From JAXMHN01 sp964578605 (GTDB taxonomy: Bacteria; Verrucomicrobiota; Verrucomicrobiia; Limisphaerales; SIBE01): 64,000 nt of DNA. Within the stretch, counting starts at the first letter, position 1. Each line of letters opens with the position of its first letter. This document shows, piece by piece, positions 42,978 to 50,731 of this stretch. The notes under the pieces were generated by a model. The model did no database searches. It saw only the letters and a list, made by a program, of their open reading frames with translations, and was not told the origin of the DNA. The position numbers and the translations under genes are program-made. The stretch spans positions 15,551 to 79,550 of the forward strand of contig CAZODO010000013.1 of assembly GCA_964578605.1 (NCBI GenBank), read 5' to 3'.

Positions 42978-43634
42978 ATGTCAAACCCAGGACCCCCCCC
43001 TAACTCCGGCCCGCCCGGCAACCCGGCCAACGTCGGCCTTCGTGCCCAAGACCTGGATCCAAACCCGATCGCCCAATTCCGCCATTGGTTCATGGCGGTG
43101 ATCGAGGCGAACCTTCCTGAGCCGAACGCCATGACGCTGGCCACCAGCACGCGCGATGGCATGCCCTCAGCCCGCATTGTGCTCCTCAAGGATTACGGGG
43201 AGCGCGGGTTCGTCTTCTTTACCAATTACGAAAGCCGCAAAGGCCGGGAACTGGATGCGAATCCGCAGGCCGCGCTTGTCTTTTTCTGGCCTCTGCTCGA
43301 GCGGCAGATCCGCGTGGCCGGCTCGGTTTTAAAGCTCGGGCGCGAAGAGTCAGAAGCTTACTTTCATAACCGCCCCCGCGGTCACCAACTCGGCGCCTGG
43401 GCCTCGCGGCAGAGTGAGGTTCTGCCCAACCGTGAGATCCTGGAAACCCGTCTCGATGCGTTGACGCGCCAGTATGAGGGAGAACAGGTTCCTCTCCCGC
43501 CGTATTGGGGGGGATATTGCCTCCGACCGGCGATGATCGAGTTCTGGCAAGCGCGTCTGGACCGGCTCCATGACCGGTTCCGATATACCCGCTCGCCGGA
43601 GGGAGAATGGCGGATTGACCGTCTTTCGCCGTAG
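42978..43634 (+). CDS. pdxH: Pyridoxamine 5'-phosphate oxidase
   Basis: A 218-residue PdxH of normal length. It uses FMN and oxygen to convert pyridoxamine or pyridoxine phosphate to pyridoxal phosphate. The FMN/substrate marks are present: MTLATSTRDGMPSARIVLLKDYGERGFVFFTNYESRKGREL, FFWPLLERQIRVAG, and the C-terminal WGGYCLRPAMIEFWQARLDRLHDRFRY. The last lines contain the conserved RLHDR. The N-terminal 25 residues are proline-rich and probably disordered. The gene stands alone after the REP elements. Confidence 0.93.
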   Translation: MSNPGPPPNSGPPGNPANVGLRAQDLDPNPIAQFRHWFMAVIEANLPEPNAMTLATSTRDGMPSARIVLLKDYGERGFVFFTNYESRKGRELDANPQAALVFFWPLLERQIRVAGSVLKLGREESEAYFHNRPRGHQLGAWASRQSEVLPNREILETRLDALTRQYEGEQVPLPPYWGGYCLRPAMIEFWQARLDRLHDRFRYTRSPEGEWRIDRLSP

Positions 43635-43641
43635 GGCAGGG

Positions 43642-43662
43642 GCGGGGACGGCTCGTCCCCGC
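43642..43662. terminator. Hairpin between convergent genes
   Basis: GCGGGGAC (43642-43649) and GTCCCCGC (43655-43662) form a perfect 8-bp stem with a 5-base loop, between the pdxH stop and the end of the minus-strand gene. It has no clear T tract on either strand. Confidence 0.35.
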
Positions 43663-43680
43663 GCTTCAAGTGTGAGCCTT

Positions 43681-44355
43681 TTAGCCTTTGAATTTCCCCC
43701 GGACGACCATGTCGAAAAGGAGAGTGGACGCCCCCGAGGGATCCTTGGCTGGAAGCTTCACCTGCACGGCCTTGTGCTCCGCGATAGGTTCCGTAAGCAC
43801 GGGGCCATTCGCGGCCTTGGGTTCGCCGCTGACGGGCCGGAGGCTCAGGACCCCCGGGTGCCCCTCCGCGGTGGCTTTGGCGCTGGCCCGAACCATCGGC
43901 CGATACTTGGTGATGGCGTCGGGAGCGGCATCGCTCTTGGCCGGCACGAAAAGAATAAAGTAAGGGTAATCGGAGGTCCCCAGATGATCCCCGTCGCGGG
44001 GTTGCAGGCCAAATCGCATGGTGTAAACCCCGGGAATAAGTTCGCTATCCTTGTAATCCCGCTGGCCTTTGCCGACCTGGGCGGCTCCCAGGAGCGTAAT
44101 CTCGTCGACCTCCTTCAAACTGTCCGAAGCCGTGGCGGGCTTTGATTTGAGCGGAATATCCCGGCGAAACCAGAACTCGTAAACGGGCGTCTCCCCGTCC
44201 AGAACCTGGATGGCCTGCGGTCCAAGCACGCCTTTCACCGCTTGGCCCACCGATTCCGGGGCGGCTTTATCCACTACTTTGACGCTCAACTCCGCCGCCC
44301 CTGACAGGCAAACGCCCAACCCCGCAATTCCCAGCAACAACATGAGTCTTTTCAT
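43681..44355 (-). CDS. Exported protein of unknown function
   Basis: A 224-residue protein with a signal peptide (MKRLMLLLGIAGLGVCLSGAAE). The mature part is predicted beta-rich, with segments VYEFWFRRDIPLKS, EVDEITLLGAAQVGKG, ELIPGVYTMRFGLQPRDGDHLG, YPYFILFVPAKSD and STLLFDMVVRGKFK. I do not recognise a named family. The start at 44355 gives a compact signal peptide; the upstream ATG (44394) would add an implausible leader. It lies 123 bases downstream of the DUF1326 gene on the same strand and may share its transcript. Confidence 0.75.
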   Translation of the reverse strand: MKRLMLLLGIAGLGVCLSGAAELSVKVVDKAAPESVGQAVKGVLGPQAIQVLDGETPVYEFWFRRDIPLKSKPATASDSLKEVDEITLLGAAQVGKGQRDYKDSELIPGVYTMRFGLQPRDGDHLGTSDYPYFILFVPAKSDAAPDAITKYRPMVRASAKATAEGHPGVLSLRPVSGEPKAANGPVLTEPIAEHKAVQVKLPAKDPSGASTLLFDMVVRGKFKG

Positions 44356-44478
44356 ATTCCGTAAATTGACCCCGCTCGAACCCGGAACATTCAAGATGAA
44401 TGCAGCCGATTTGCCAAGAAAAGTCCGGCCGCTCTCCCTTGACCGCTCAAAGCGGTTCGAAGGCGCGGTTGGCGGAGG

Positions 44479-45153
44479 TTACAGGGAGAAATGCGCCAGG
44501 AACGCGCTCCGCTGGCCGGTGGACTGCCAGGTGAGCCCGAGCTTATCTCCTTTGAAAGCCGCGAGTTCCGTATACGCAGGCAACGCGCTTTGCACGGAGG
44601 TTAGCGGCGGGTAAAAGGCCGTTTCATGCCCGCAAACAGGGTCCTTTGACCCCAGACAGCGCGTGGAGACCTCCACCAGTTCACCCGCCTTCACCTGAGC
44701 ACAGCCGGACCGGGCGCACGTCCCGACATGGGCCTCGATGGGCAAGGCTCTTACCGCGACCACTTCCCTCGCCAGGCTGCCGGCCATGGTGCGCGCGAAC
44801 TCGGTGAGCGCGGCCTTTTGGCGCTCGTCCGCCCGGTCATCGACGATCAGAACGGCTTTTCCATCGCGTGGTTGGAACTGGAGATTGCCAAGGGTGTCGT
44901 CCGTCCGAACCACTGCGATGACATTCAGGCCTTCCAGAGGCACGCCGTTCCAGGACCCGCGATCGATCGACCAGACGAGAATCCCTTCCTTTCCCGCCAG
45001 GTTCATTTCGCCATTGGCGAAGCAAGCCCCGGTATAAACGTCGCAGGTTCGCACTTCGAGATAAGCGCCGGTGAGGGGTGTGGATTCGACGGCCCTGGCG
45101 GGGTAGAAGGTTGCGGCCGTGAGAGTTGCGAGAGCTAGAAATGTTCGATTCAT
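44479..45153 (-). CDS. Exported DUF1326 domain protein
   Basis: A 224-residue protein with a signal peptide (MNRTFLALATLTAATFYPARAVE). The N-terminal half carries the DUF1326 hallmark, LTGAYLEVRTCDVYTGACFANGEMNLAGKEGILVWSI, with its conserved Cys residues; three more cysteine segments follow (GTCARSGCAQ, TRCLGSKDPVCGHE). DUF1326 has no settled function; members often occur beside metal or redox proteins. The ATG at 45153 was chosen for the signal peptide. An 11-bp array begins 147 bases upstream. Confidence 0.82.
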   Translation of the reverse strand: MNRTFLALATLTAATFYPARAVESTPLTGAYLEVRTCDVYTGACFANGEMNLAGKEGILVWSIDRGSWNGVPLEGLNVIAVVRTDDTLGNLQFQPRDGKAVLIVDDRADERQKAALTEFARTMAGSLAREVVAVRALPIEAHVGTCARSGCAQVKAGELVEVSTRCLGSKDPVCGHETAFYPPLTSVQSALPAYTELAAFKGDKLGLTWQSTGQRSAFLAHFSL

Positions 45154-45419
45154 TGCGAGAAATGTTCCATTCCGGTGCATAACCTATGCGGTATTCGTTT
45201 ACATTCAACATGAAATAAGATCATTTACTCTATAGGACTGATAGTGTGAGGTTTGCAGCTATCAAAATAGAGAATCAATCCTATTCATTCATTGGTGATA
45301 TACTCGTGCTATACTAATACCATACTAGTGATAATGTCGTGGAATATTAAATGAATATATCAGGAAATTATTATGAAATAGGTAATAATATAACAATATC
45401 GGAAGAAGAGCGCGAGGGT
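45154..45419. other. AT-rich gap upstream of the DUF1326 gene
   Basis: This stretch is far more AT-rich than anything else in the window. It holds array 5 (45300-45398) and, at its right end, the 9-bp sequence CGCGAGGGT (45411-45419) that is repeated after the mobile element. No gene is seen. Confidence 0.75.
45300..45398. repeat. AT-rich array of degenerate 11-bp repeats (array 5)
   Basis: Nine units in exact 11-bp register, all beginning with ATA or AAT: ATACTCGTGCT, ATACTAATACC, ATACTAGTGAT, AATGTCGTGGA, ATATTAAATGA, ATATATCAGGA, AATTATTATGA, AATAGGTAATA, ATATAACAATA. The first three are clear repeats; the rest keep only the phase of the A/T core. It ends 12 bases before the left duplication of the mobile element. 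Confidence 0.75.
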
Positions 45420-45450
45420 GTGCGCATCTCAGATTCTTCTCTCTGACATT

Positions 45451-45477
45451 TCGTAATCGTAATCGTGATCGTAATCG
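45451..45477 (+). repeat. Left subterminal hexamer tract (TCGTRA)
   Basis: TCGTAA, TCGTAA, TCGTGA, TCGTAA, TCG run up to 2 bases before the ATG of the four-helix-bundle gene. The tract is read in the opposite sense to the right tract, so an RNA across the element could fold into a long imperfect stem closing on the ORF. Confidence 0.85.
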
Positions 45478-45479
45478 GC

Positions 45480-45863
45480 ATGACGCATCGATTTGACCAC
45501 GAGAAGCTGGAAGTCTATCAAGCCTCCTTGTCATTCCTTGTCTGGCGTGAAGCGTTTCTGGAGCGCCTCCCCAAGTCGTTCTCGGTCAGGGATCAACTGG
45601 ACCGAGCCAGCCCCTCCATCCCACGGAATATCGCGGAGGGGAACGGTCAGTTCACCGGCGCGGACCGATGCCGGTTTTTTGATATCGCCCGGGGTTCGGC
45701 CTTGGAGAGTGCCGCCGCGCTAGACGTATTGGTGGCCAAGGGTCGCTGTTCCAGAGAGGAAGTTTTACCCGGCAAAGACCGCCTGTGGAGCATGGTTTCG
45801 ATGTCAGCAGGTTTGATCAAGGCTCACTCCGATTACCGGCTCCACGACGGCAGCTCCGAATAG
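45480..45863 (+). CDS. Four-helix-bundle protein (23S rRNA intervening-sequence protein family)
   Basis: A 127-residue protein starting MTHRFDHEKLEVYQASL, with the family hallmarks RDQLDRASPSIPRNIAEGNGQFTGADRCRFFDIARGSALESAAALDVL. This family was first seen as the ORF of intervening sequences in 23S rRNA genes and forms pentameric four-helix bundles; its biochemical role is unknown. The ATG at 45480 sits directly behind the left hexamer tract, and the stop codon (45861-45863) is immediately followed by the right tract, so the gene fills the interior of the element exactly. A GTG at 45465 would start inside the tract and is unlikely. Confidence 0.92.
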   Translation: MTHRFDHEKLEVYQASLSFLVWREAFLERLPKSFSVRDQLDRASPSIPRNIAEGNGQFTGADRCRFFDIARGSALESAAALDVLVAKGRCSREEVLPGKDRLWSMVSMSAGLIKAHSDYRLHDGSSE

Positions 45864-45897
45864 CGATCACGATTACGATCACGATCACGATCACGAT
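45864..45897 (+). repeat. Right subterminal hexamer tract (CGATYA)
   Basis: CGATCA, CGATTA, CGATCA, CGATCA, CGATCA, CGAT start at the base after the stop codon. The tract is the inverse of the left one with A-C mismatches in some units. It is followed by 18 bases and the right terminal inverted repeat. Confidence 0.85.
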
Positions 45898-45959
45898 AGG
45901 GGAAAACGGCGGAAAAATCTGAGATGCGCACCGCGAGGGTTCCGGTATTTCCCATCAGG

Positions 45960-46071
45960 CGGAGCGCCGGTGTGCAGCCGGTTTTGGAGAAACTCATTTG
46001 GCGTGGCCGTGAAGCGGGATTAAACGGAACGTCCGCCCGAAAGAGCCGCTTGCAAAGCAGCGGTCCGAAAG
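45960..46071 (+). repeat. Copy B of the dispersed ~110-bp repeat
   Basis: It runs from CGGAGCGCCGG through GAAGCGGGATTAAACGGAA to GCAGCGGTCCGAA and aligns without large gaps to 42850-42961. It lies 20 bases right of the mobile element's duplication and before the end of the CotH gene. Noncoding, probably a REP/BIME-like intergenic repeat. Confidence 0.75.
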
Positions 46072-46120
46072 GGCTTCGCCAAATCGTAGCGCCTCACGAA
46101 CCGAGCGGTGCCTGCGGAGG

Positions 46121-47917
46121 TTATTCCTCCTGGACGCGCAGAAGGCGCAATGAATTGGCCTCGAACGACACTTCGCCCCCGGGACCGGCAAATTCGCAAA
46201 CGAGGACCGTTTCAACCATTTTTTGCTGCACTTCGAACGGGAACTGCAGCGAAACCCAACCCGGCTCGGTAATCGTCTCGCCGGGGCTTTGCACCCCCGA
46301 AATCCGCAACCCAACCCGGCCCCCGACGGCGCCGCCGGTGGCTCGGGCACGTCCTTCAAACACGTAGCGTCCAGCCGGGAGGAGAACGTGGGTGCGCCAG
46401 GAACCTGTCCCGCCCCGGGTGACACGGATTGCGAGCCACCGGTTTCCATCTTCCTCAGTGACGGTCATCCGCAATCCCCGGGCTTGCCCGGAAGATGCCC
46501 CATGCCAATTGTCCAGTTCGGCCACGCCGCTGTCGTCAAAGGGGAGCGGTTCCTGGGTCATCGCCAGCTGGGACTGGACGCTTTGCGCGCGGCGGCGGAT
46601 CCGTTCGCACAGGTATTCGACCGCTTCGTCATGGTTCCGGGCCAGGTGCGGACTGTAAGCTGCCAAAGTCGGGCGAATGCGTCCGGCGAGTTCGCCGATT
46701 CGCGCGACGACTTTCTCCGGGGCCACGACGTTCGTATGCAGGGTGCCCAAGCGTTCGCGGTAAAGGCGTTCTCCTTCCGGGGTTGTCAGGACGGCCTGGG
46801 AGATGAAGCCCTTCACGCGGTAGTGAATGGACCGGTCGGCGGGAAAGCGGTCTTCGGGCCAGGAGAACATCTGGTCCATGCCGTGAGGCATGAAAACCAT
46901 GCGGCGGGTCTCGAGGTCGTGGAAGAGCCGGAAATTATTCTGGTTCAGGCTGTATCCATCCCAGTGGCAGGTCAGCATCTCCATCGCGACCATCGAGACG
47001 AAGCGTTCCCTATCGAGCGTTTCGCCAAGCTGCTCCCAACGCGTGGATGGCGAAGGCTCGTGGGCGGCGGCAAGCAATCGCTGGATGCCTGAGGAATCCT
47101 CGGGATGCTCCCCGGAATCCACTTCCATACCGCGGTGGATATCCTCGCAGAAACCGCCATCGTACAGGTTGCCATTGACGCTCTTGAAATGGCGGCGCAG
47201 AAAGTCCTTGTTGTAGCCTTCGACCAGGACATAAAGACCCAAATCCCGGCCGTTAATCAGGACGGTGGCAAAATCGGCGCGCGGCGCCGGCACACCCGCC
47301 TCTTCGAACAATTCCCGGCAGAGGGCTTCGCACAGGAAGGTCGGGTCCTGCACCGAATTGTTCAGCGAAAGTTTGGAGAGCCCGTGGAACTTCTGGCCTT
47401 TCGCGTGCTTTGAGAAGTTCAGCGTCAGGGCCGGCTTGTCGTCGAAAGGGCGGAAGCTGCCGGCGGCGCCCTTCAGATGGAGCGCGACATTGGTGTAAAC
47501 GGTGCCGCCTTCGCGCACGGTCACTTTGACTTGCGGCCGGTTTTCTTCTCCGCCGCGGCCGTTCCAGAAATAGCCGCGCAGCACCTCCACATCGTCCGGC
47601 GCGATCTCTATATGAAACCGGTAAAGGTCCTGGGGAATCTCCGCGACGGGCGTATAAAGCCGGGTCGGCGGCCGTTGAAAACCCCGATCCCGATGCCCCC
47701 AGACCGTGGGTTGCCATGGGGGCCGGTGTTCATCCCTGAACCAGGCAAACCGAATGAGAAGCACGAACGCAAAGGTCACCCAGATCAGCACCCTCCAGGC
47801 GCTCACCGGTTTCGGGCGTGGAGCGGTTCGCTTCGGAACGGCCGGACGAAGGATCGGGGGACTGGGGCCGCGGTAAGGGTATCGCGGCGGCGTTCGATGT
47901 TCCGGTTGTTCGCTCAT
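46121..47917 (-). CDS. Membrane-anchored CotH kinase family protein
   Basis: A 598-residue protein with a proline-rich cytoplasmic N-terminus, one transmembrane segment (WRVLIWVTFAFVLLIRFAWF) and a large extracytoplasmic part. The CotH kinase domain spans roughly residues 100-440: DLYRFHIEIAPDDVEVL, ALHLKGAAGSFRPFDDKPALTLNF, GLYVLVEGYNKDFLRRHF, HWDGYSLNQNNFRLFHD and FMPHGMDQMFS, where the acidic and Asn residues of the last two bind Mg-ATP. The C-terminal about 130 residues form a beta-sandwich, perhaps carbohydrate-binding. CotH proteins phosphorylate coat or surface proteins. It is the second CotH domain in the window after 19644-24974. The start at 47917 was preferred over 47941. Confidence 0.86.
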   Translation of the reverse strand: MSEQPEHRTPPRYPYRGPSPPILRPAVPKRTAPRPKPVSAWRVLIWVTFAFVLLIRFAWFRDEHRPPWQPTVWGHRDRGFQRPPTRLYTPVAEIPQDLYRFHIEIAPDDVEVLRGYFWNGRGGEENRPQVKVTVREGGTVYTNVALHLKGAAGSFRPFDDKPALTLNFSKHAKGQKFHGLSKLSLNNSVQDPTFLCEALCRELFEEAGVPAPRADFATVLINGRDLGLYVLVEGYNKDFLRRHFKSVNGNLYDGGFCEDIHRGMEVDSGEHPEDSSGIQRLLAAAHEPSPSTRWEQLGETLDRERFVSMVAMEMLTCHWDGYSLNQNNFRLFHDLETRRMVFMPHGMDQMFSWPEDRFPADRSIHYRVKGFISQAVLTTPEGERLYRERLGTLHTNVVAPEKVVARIGELAGRIRPTLAAYSPHLARNHDEAVEYLCERIRRRAQSVQSQLAMTQEPLPFDDSGVAELDNWHGASSGQARGLRMTVTEEDGNRWLAIRVTRGGTGSWRTHVLLPAGRYVFEGRARATGGAVGGRVGLRISGVQSPGETITEPGWVSLQFPFEVQQKMVETVLVCEFAGPGGEVSFEANSLRLLRVQEE

Positions 47918-48133
47918 CTTGTCCGGATTGGCTGAGGGCATTCAGGCACAGATCAGGCACAGATCCGCGCCGGCTACGAAGCACGGGAGTCTGCTCTGGG
48001 ACGCCCCGCTCAAACGTTTACGCTCAGAACCCGTAGCAGGCAAGTTTCGGGCACTCTTCGGATGCGATTCAAAGGACCGTTCCTGCGCCGTTCCCCTTTA
48101 CTCGGCGGCGACGGGACGCTTACTCTCCAGGGC

Positions 48134-48586
48134 ATGCGAGTTGTCGTGCAGCGCGTTTCTCAGGCGCAAGTGATCATTTCGGGCGCGGTGCGTGGGGCGA
48201 TTCAGCAAGGAATGGTCGTCCTCGTGGCCGTCGAGGACGCCGATACGGCGGAAGACATTGCCTGGCTGAGCGGAAAGATCGTGCGCTTGCGCGTGTTTGA
48301 CGATGACGCGGGCGTCATGAACCGTTCGGTGCAGGAGGTCCATGGCGGAATCCTGGTCGTCAGCCAGTTCACCCTGTTTGCCAGCACGAAAAAGGGCAAT
48401 CGCCCCTCCTACAGCCGATCGTCCGGTCCGGATAAGGCGGTTCCCTTGTACGAAGCCTTTCTTGCCCAACTCGCGGCGGATTTGGGCCGGCCGGTGGAAA
48501 CCGGGGAGTTTGGCGCCGATATGAAAGTGAACCTCACCAACGACGGTCCGGTGACGATCATTATTGACTCGAAAACCCGGGAGTAA
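48134..48586 (+). CDS. dtd: D-aminoacyl-tRNA deacylase
   Basis: A 150-residue DTD of normal length. It removes D-amino acids (and glycine) wrongly attached to tRNA. The start MRVVVQRVSQAQVII is typical; the active-site blocks SQFTLFASTKKGNRPSY and TNDGPVTIIIDSK (the GP-cisPro motif GPVT) are intact. The upstream 24 codons of the open frame do not belong to the family, so I place the start at 48134. Confidence 0.94.
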   Translation: MRVVVQRVSQAQVIISGAVRGAIQQGMVVLVAVEDADTAEDIAWLSGKIVRLRVFDDDAGVMNRSVQEVHGGILVVSQFTLFASTKKGNRPSYSRSSGPDKAVPLYEAFLAQLAADLGRPVETGEFGADMKVNLTNDGPVTIIIDSKTRE

Positions 48587-48621
48587 CCCGGCGTTGGACG
48601 GCCGCCCGCACCGCCTGGCCA

Positions 48622-49353
48622 TCACGGAAGGATACCAACCCGCTTTGCCGCGAGACGCTTGACAACCCGGTACACCAGGAAGAGCTCGTCGCCGAACCGG
48701 CGCAGCGATTTCAGCCGGAGCCGCGTGGCGTCGTTCACCTCGGGAATGCCTTCGCCATCCGCCAGGGTGGGGGCGTCGCGTCCGCCAAAGACAAGCGGCG
48801 AAACGGTCTGGTAAATTTCGTCCACCAGATGCTGCTCGAAGAGCGCGGCATTGACCGCGCCCCCGCCTTCGCAAAGCAGGTGCCGGACGTTCCATTGCTG
48901 TCGTAGCCAGGCGAAGGCTTCCACGAAATCCAACTCGCGCTCGCCGCAAAGCTTAACCTCATCCGCCACTTCTTTGAGCCGTGCGATTTTGCGGGGGTCG
49001 GCGGCGTGCGTTGCCAGAATGAGGATCGGTGAGAACCGGTGCCGGAAGATCTCGGCGTCGGGGTTGAGCGAGGCGCGTCCGGACACGACGATCCGGAGGT
49101 TATATTCGGCGAGACCGTTCCGAACACGCTTGCGCCGGTATTTGGCGGGACCGGGCCCCAGGTTGATCGCGCACAGATCAACGGTCCGGGCGCCGGACAT
49201 AACGGCATCGGCTTCACTGCGAAGTTCGAGCAGGAGTCGCCGATCCCGGGGACTGCTGAAGGGGACAAACCGCCGGGTGGACGGGGCGAGCTTGCCATCG
49301 ACAGTGCAGGCCACGTTAAGGCGGACGAAGGGTCGTTGTCGGGAATTCCCCAT
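48622..49353 (-). CDS. RibD C-terminal / dihydrofolate reductase-like domain protein
   Basis: A 243-residue free-standing reductase domain: RPFVRLNVACTVDGKLA, PFSSPRDRRLLLELRSEADAVMSGARTVDL, HLLCEGGGAVNAALFEQHLVDEIYQTVSPLVFGG are the NADPH- and substrate-binding blocks of the RibD reductase family. In riboflavin synthesis this domain reduces the ribosylamino side chain to a ribitylamino chain, normally fused to a deaminase. Here the deaminase is absent, so it may serve riboflavin synthesis in trans, or a different pterin-like substrate. It ends 36 bases from the convergent dtd gene. Confidence 0.84.
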   Translation of the reverse strand: MGNSRQRPFVRLNVACTVDGKLAPSTRRFVPFSSPRDRRLLLELRSEADAVMSGARTVDLCAINLGPGPAKYRRKRVRNGLAEYNLRIVVSGRASLNPDAEIFRHRFSPILILATHAADPRKIARLKEVADEVKLCGERELDFVEAFAWLRQQWNVRHLLCEGGGAVNAALFEQHLVDEIYQTVSPLVFGGRDAPTLADGEGIPEVNDATRLRLKSLRRFGDELFLVYRVVKRLAAKRVGILP

Positions 49354-49616
49354 GCGGGAAGGATACTACGCGGCTACCCCCGCAAGGGAAGATTTCCTTG
49401 CCCGCTCATCCCGCATCGGCGCACAGCCGATCGGCGGGAATGGGGTTGGCGCAACCAAGCGAGCCCTCCGGGGTCTGCGGCTTTTGGGATCGCGGGCAGA
49501 GCCGCTACCCTGGGGCGATCTGCCGCGAAAAGGCGGCATTTTCTTGTTGACAGCTGCAGCCGAGTCCGAGAGAGTTCGTCCGTAATCAGGAACGTGGGTT
49601 TTTGGGAGAAATTCAA

Positions 49617-50501
49617 ATGAAAAGGATGCTTTTGGCTGTCTTCGGTGCGTTCGCCTTCACCCTTTCGACCACTCAAGGCGCTAATGTTTATTGGGTCAGC
49701 TTCCACCCGGATGACAACACGCCATCGGCGAATGCGCTTGCGGCGGGCTTTATCCAGGCCCCCGATGCTGGATACACTCAACTGCTGAGAAATGCCGGGC
49801 ATACTGTCACGCGCGTCCTGAGCTCGGGCACCCCCAACATCTCCCTCTTGAACGCGGCTGACCTCGTGATCATCAGCCGCTCGGTCCCCAGTGGCGATTA
49901 CCAGGACGACCCGGAAACAGCAGCCTGGAACGGGATCACAGCCCCGACCATGGTCCTGGGCGGCTATGTCCTTCGCGATAGCCGGCTAGGCTACACGACT
50001 GGCGGAACCATCCCTGACACGACGAGCCCAGCGATTACGCTAGCGGTGACCGACCCGAGCCATCCAATCTTTGATGGCATCCCAGTCGGGACCAACGGCA
50101 TGATGTCCACCCCTTTCGCCACCAGCCTCAGCTTCGATGGGATTCTGCAGCGCGGCATTTCGGTGAACACGGACCCCGTCGCCGGGAACGGGCAGATTCT
50201 TGCCACGGTTGGCAACGCTGGTGACCCGGCCTTTGGCGGCATGGTGATCGGCGAATGGGATGCCGGGGTGACCTTGGCCACAGGCGACGCGCTCGGCGGC
50301 CACCGCATGGTGTTCCTCACGGGAAGCCGCGAGCAAACCATCACCTCCGAAGGCGCCGGGATTTTCGACCTGACGGCAGATGGGAGCCGGCTGTTTCTGA
50401 ACGCGGTGAATTACATGGCCGTTCCCGAACCTTCGACCATGGCTCTGTTCATCCTCGGCGGCGCTAGCATGATGCTGTTCCTCCGCCGCCGGAGAGCCTG
50501 A
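49617..50501 (+). CDS. PEP-CTERM sorted exoprotein
   Basis: A 294-residue secreted protein with an N-terminal signal peptide (MKRMLLAVFGAFAFTLSTTQGA) and a C-terminal sorting signal: VPEPSTMALFILGG, a short hydrophobic segment and RRRR. The signal is recognised by an exosortase, so the protein ends up on the surface or in the exopolysaccharide matrix. The body (NVYWVSFHPDDNTPSANA, HPIFDGIPVGTNGM) resembles a ThuA/glutamine-amidotransferase-like fold only distantly; function unknown. A GGGAGAA ribosome-binding site precedes the ATG at 49617, and a strong terminator follows. Confidence 0.88.
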   Translation: MKRMLLAVFGAFAFTLSTTQGANVYWVSFHPDDNTPSANALAAGFIQAPDAGYTQLLRNAGHTVTRVLSSGTPNISLLNAADLVIISRSVPSGDYQDDPETAAWNGITAPTMVLGGYVLRDSRLGYTTGGTIPDTTSPAITLAVTDPSHPIFDGIPVGTNGMMSTPFATSLSFDGILQRGISVNTDPVAGNGQILATVGNAGDPAFGGMVIGEWDAGVTLATGDALGGHRMVFLTGSREQTITSEGAGIFDLTADGSRLFLNAVNYMAVPEPSTMALFILGGASMMLFLRRRRA

Positions 50502-50528
50502 AACGAACCGGGCAAGGCCGAGACGAAG

Positions 50529-50585
50529 GCCGAAAACCGAACCCGAAGCCCTCAAAGGGTGTTTCAACTCGGTTTTCGGCTTTTT
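50529..50585 (+). terminator. Intrinsic terminator of the PEP-CTERM gene
   Basis: GCCGAAAACCGA (50529-50540) and TCGGTTTTCGGC (50569-50580) form a perfect 12-bp stem, followed at once by TTTTTCG. Confidence 0.9.
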
Positions 50586-50731
50586 CGTTCTCGCCTCCGG
50601 GAGGAGCAAATTGTGTGATATGAGTCCCTTAAGATGGACCGGGATCGTGGGCGAGAAAAAGGCTTGCGTTGCGCTGCGGAGGATCAATATCGTTCACGTA
50701 TTCGCAGTGGTTTCACCTGAATGCACTTCCT

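Larger units (their letters stand above)
45411..45940. mobile_element. Four-helix-bundle insertion element: 9-bp flanking duplication, 16-bp terminal inverted repeats
   Basis: The element proper is 45420-45931 (512 bp). Its ends are GTGCGCATCTCAGATT (45420-45435) and the exact reverse complement (45916-45931). Directly outside both ends lies the same 9-mer, CGCGAGGGT (45411-45419 and 45932-45940), as expected for a target-site duplication. Inside the ends are hexamer tracts: TCGTAA/TCGTGA x4 at 45451-45474, and CGATCA/CGATTA x5 plus CGAT at 45864-45897. These are near-complements of each other. The only gene is the four-helix-bundle ORF at 45480-45863; there is no transposase. The boundaries are perfect and the insertion looks recent. 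Confidence 0.88.

Noticed and set aside
45411..45940. Reading the four-helix-bundle locus as a classical insertion sequence
   Set aside because: There is no transposase gene or DDE/HUH motif in the 512 bp. It has IS-like ends, but the only ORF belongs to a non-transposase family.
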